NCBI RefSeq assembly: GCF_022780145.1
Contig: NZ_JALEXO010000043.1
Location: 1 to 14,643 of the forward strand
DNA from: Intestinibacter sp.
Lineage (GTDB): Bacteria; Bacillota; Clostridia; Peptostreptococcales; Peptostreptococcaceae
DNA length: 14,643 bases
Direction of reading: 5' to 3'
The notes under the pieces were generated by a model that saw only the letters and a program-made list of their open reading frames with translations, did not search any database and had not been told where the DNA came from. Shown here in pieces: positions 14,375 to 14,643 of the stretch. The position numbers and the translations under genes were made by a program. Numbering within the stretch: the first letter of the stretch is position 1; the number at the start of each line of letters is the position of its first letter.

Positions 14375-14643
14375 CTAAAATATCACTCCACATATTAGAT
14401 ATACTACAAATGCAACTATATAAGCTGTTACCATTTGGAATGCTACAGTTATTCCAGTCCATTTCCAAGAGCCCATTTCCCTTTTTATAGCACCTACTGC
14501 TGCGAAACAAGGCATACAAAGTAAATTAAATGTCATATAAGCAAATGCTGATGCCTTAGTAAATACTGCTGCAAGTCCGTCAAGTGCAGCTGCACCTTCC
14601 ATAGCAGCTTCCGCTACTGCATCTGTAGCACCGAATAATACTC
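14375..14643 (-). CDS. feoB: Ferrous iron transporter FeoB, C-terminal end (5' part outside window)
   Basis: The frame is open from the window's right edge (reading VLFGATDAVAEAAMEGAAAL...) and gives the last 88 residues. FeoB is the inner-membrane Fe2+ importer with an N-terminal G domain. Only the final membrane segments are seen here, with the characteristic TKASAFAYMTFNLLCMPCFA and AIKREMGSWKWTGITVAFQ. The CMPC stretch is a conserved FeoB feature in the membrane core. The ATG at 14602 is internal and is not the start. The Cys-rich accessory gene follows 19 bases downstream, and the operon ends at the bidirectional terminator. Any regulator (Fur, FeoA) would lie beyond the window. Confidence 0.95.
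   Translation of the reverse strand, partial: VLFGATDAVAEAAMEGAAALDGLAAVFTKASAFAYMTFNLLCMPCFAAVGAIKREMGSWKWTGITVAFQMVTAYIVAFVVYLICGVIF

Overview
The window comes from an AT-rich, low-GC Firmicute chromosome, most likely an anaerobic Clostridia member near the Peptostreptococcaceae. The grounds are the strongly A/T-biased codons, AGGAGG-type ribosome binding sites, near-consensus sigma-A promoters, a class III fructose-1,6-bisphosphatase, a FeoB with a tiny Cys-rich partner, and DUF3267 and zinc-ribbon membrane proteins. No phage, IS, CRISPR or rRNA/tRNA sequence was seen. Nearly all genes lie on the minus strand; only the first (partial) gene and one near the right end are on the plus strand. 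Family assignments come from reading the proteins, without database searches.

Layout, left to right. The 3' end of ychF (plus) meets, at a shared hairpin terminator, a two-gene minus-strand operon of a MarR regulator and a MATE exporter. Its consensus promoter is interlocked with two perfect 18-bp palindromes. Next (minus) is a three-gene operon: an ATP-grasp ligase, an aspartate/glutamate-type racemase and a MurE ligase, driven by a perfect TTGACA-17-TATAAT promoter. Then come a zinc-ribbon/transmembrane/OB-like protein of unknown role, a Na+/phosphate symporter with a C-terminal PhoU domain, fbp, and an M24 Xaa-Pro aminopeptidase, each apparently its own transcription unit with a hairpin terminator. 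On the plus strand is a DUF3267-type membrane protein. It converges on the feoB tail and a 59-codon Cys-rich small protein (minus), with one bidirectional terminator between them.

The most informative block is the ATP-grasp/racemase/MurE operon. MurE has Asp where meso-diaminopimelate-adding enzymes have Arg (DNPD instead of DNPR). The racemase and ATP-grasp pair recalls the D-Asp supply and D-Asp ligase pair of Enterococcus faecium. Together they predict an L-Lys (or other diamine)-D-Asp type peptidoglycan crossbridge.

Regulation is unusually legible: MarR operators built into a promoter, a Pho-box-like array of six TTAA cores in 11-bp steps upstream of the phosphate symporter, and well-formed terminators after almost every unit.
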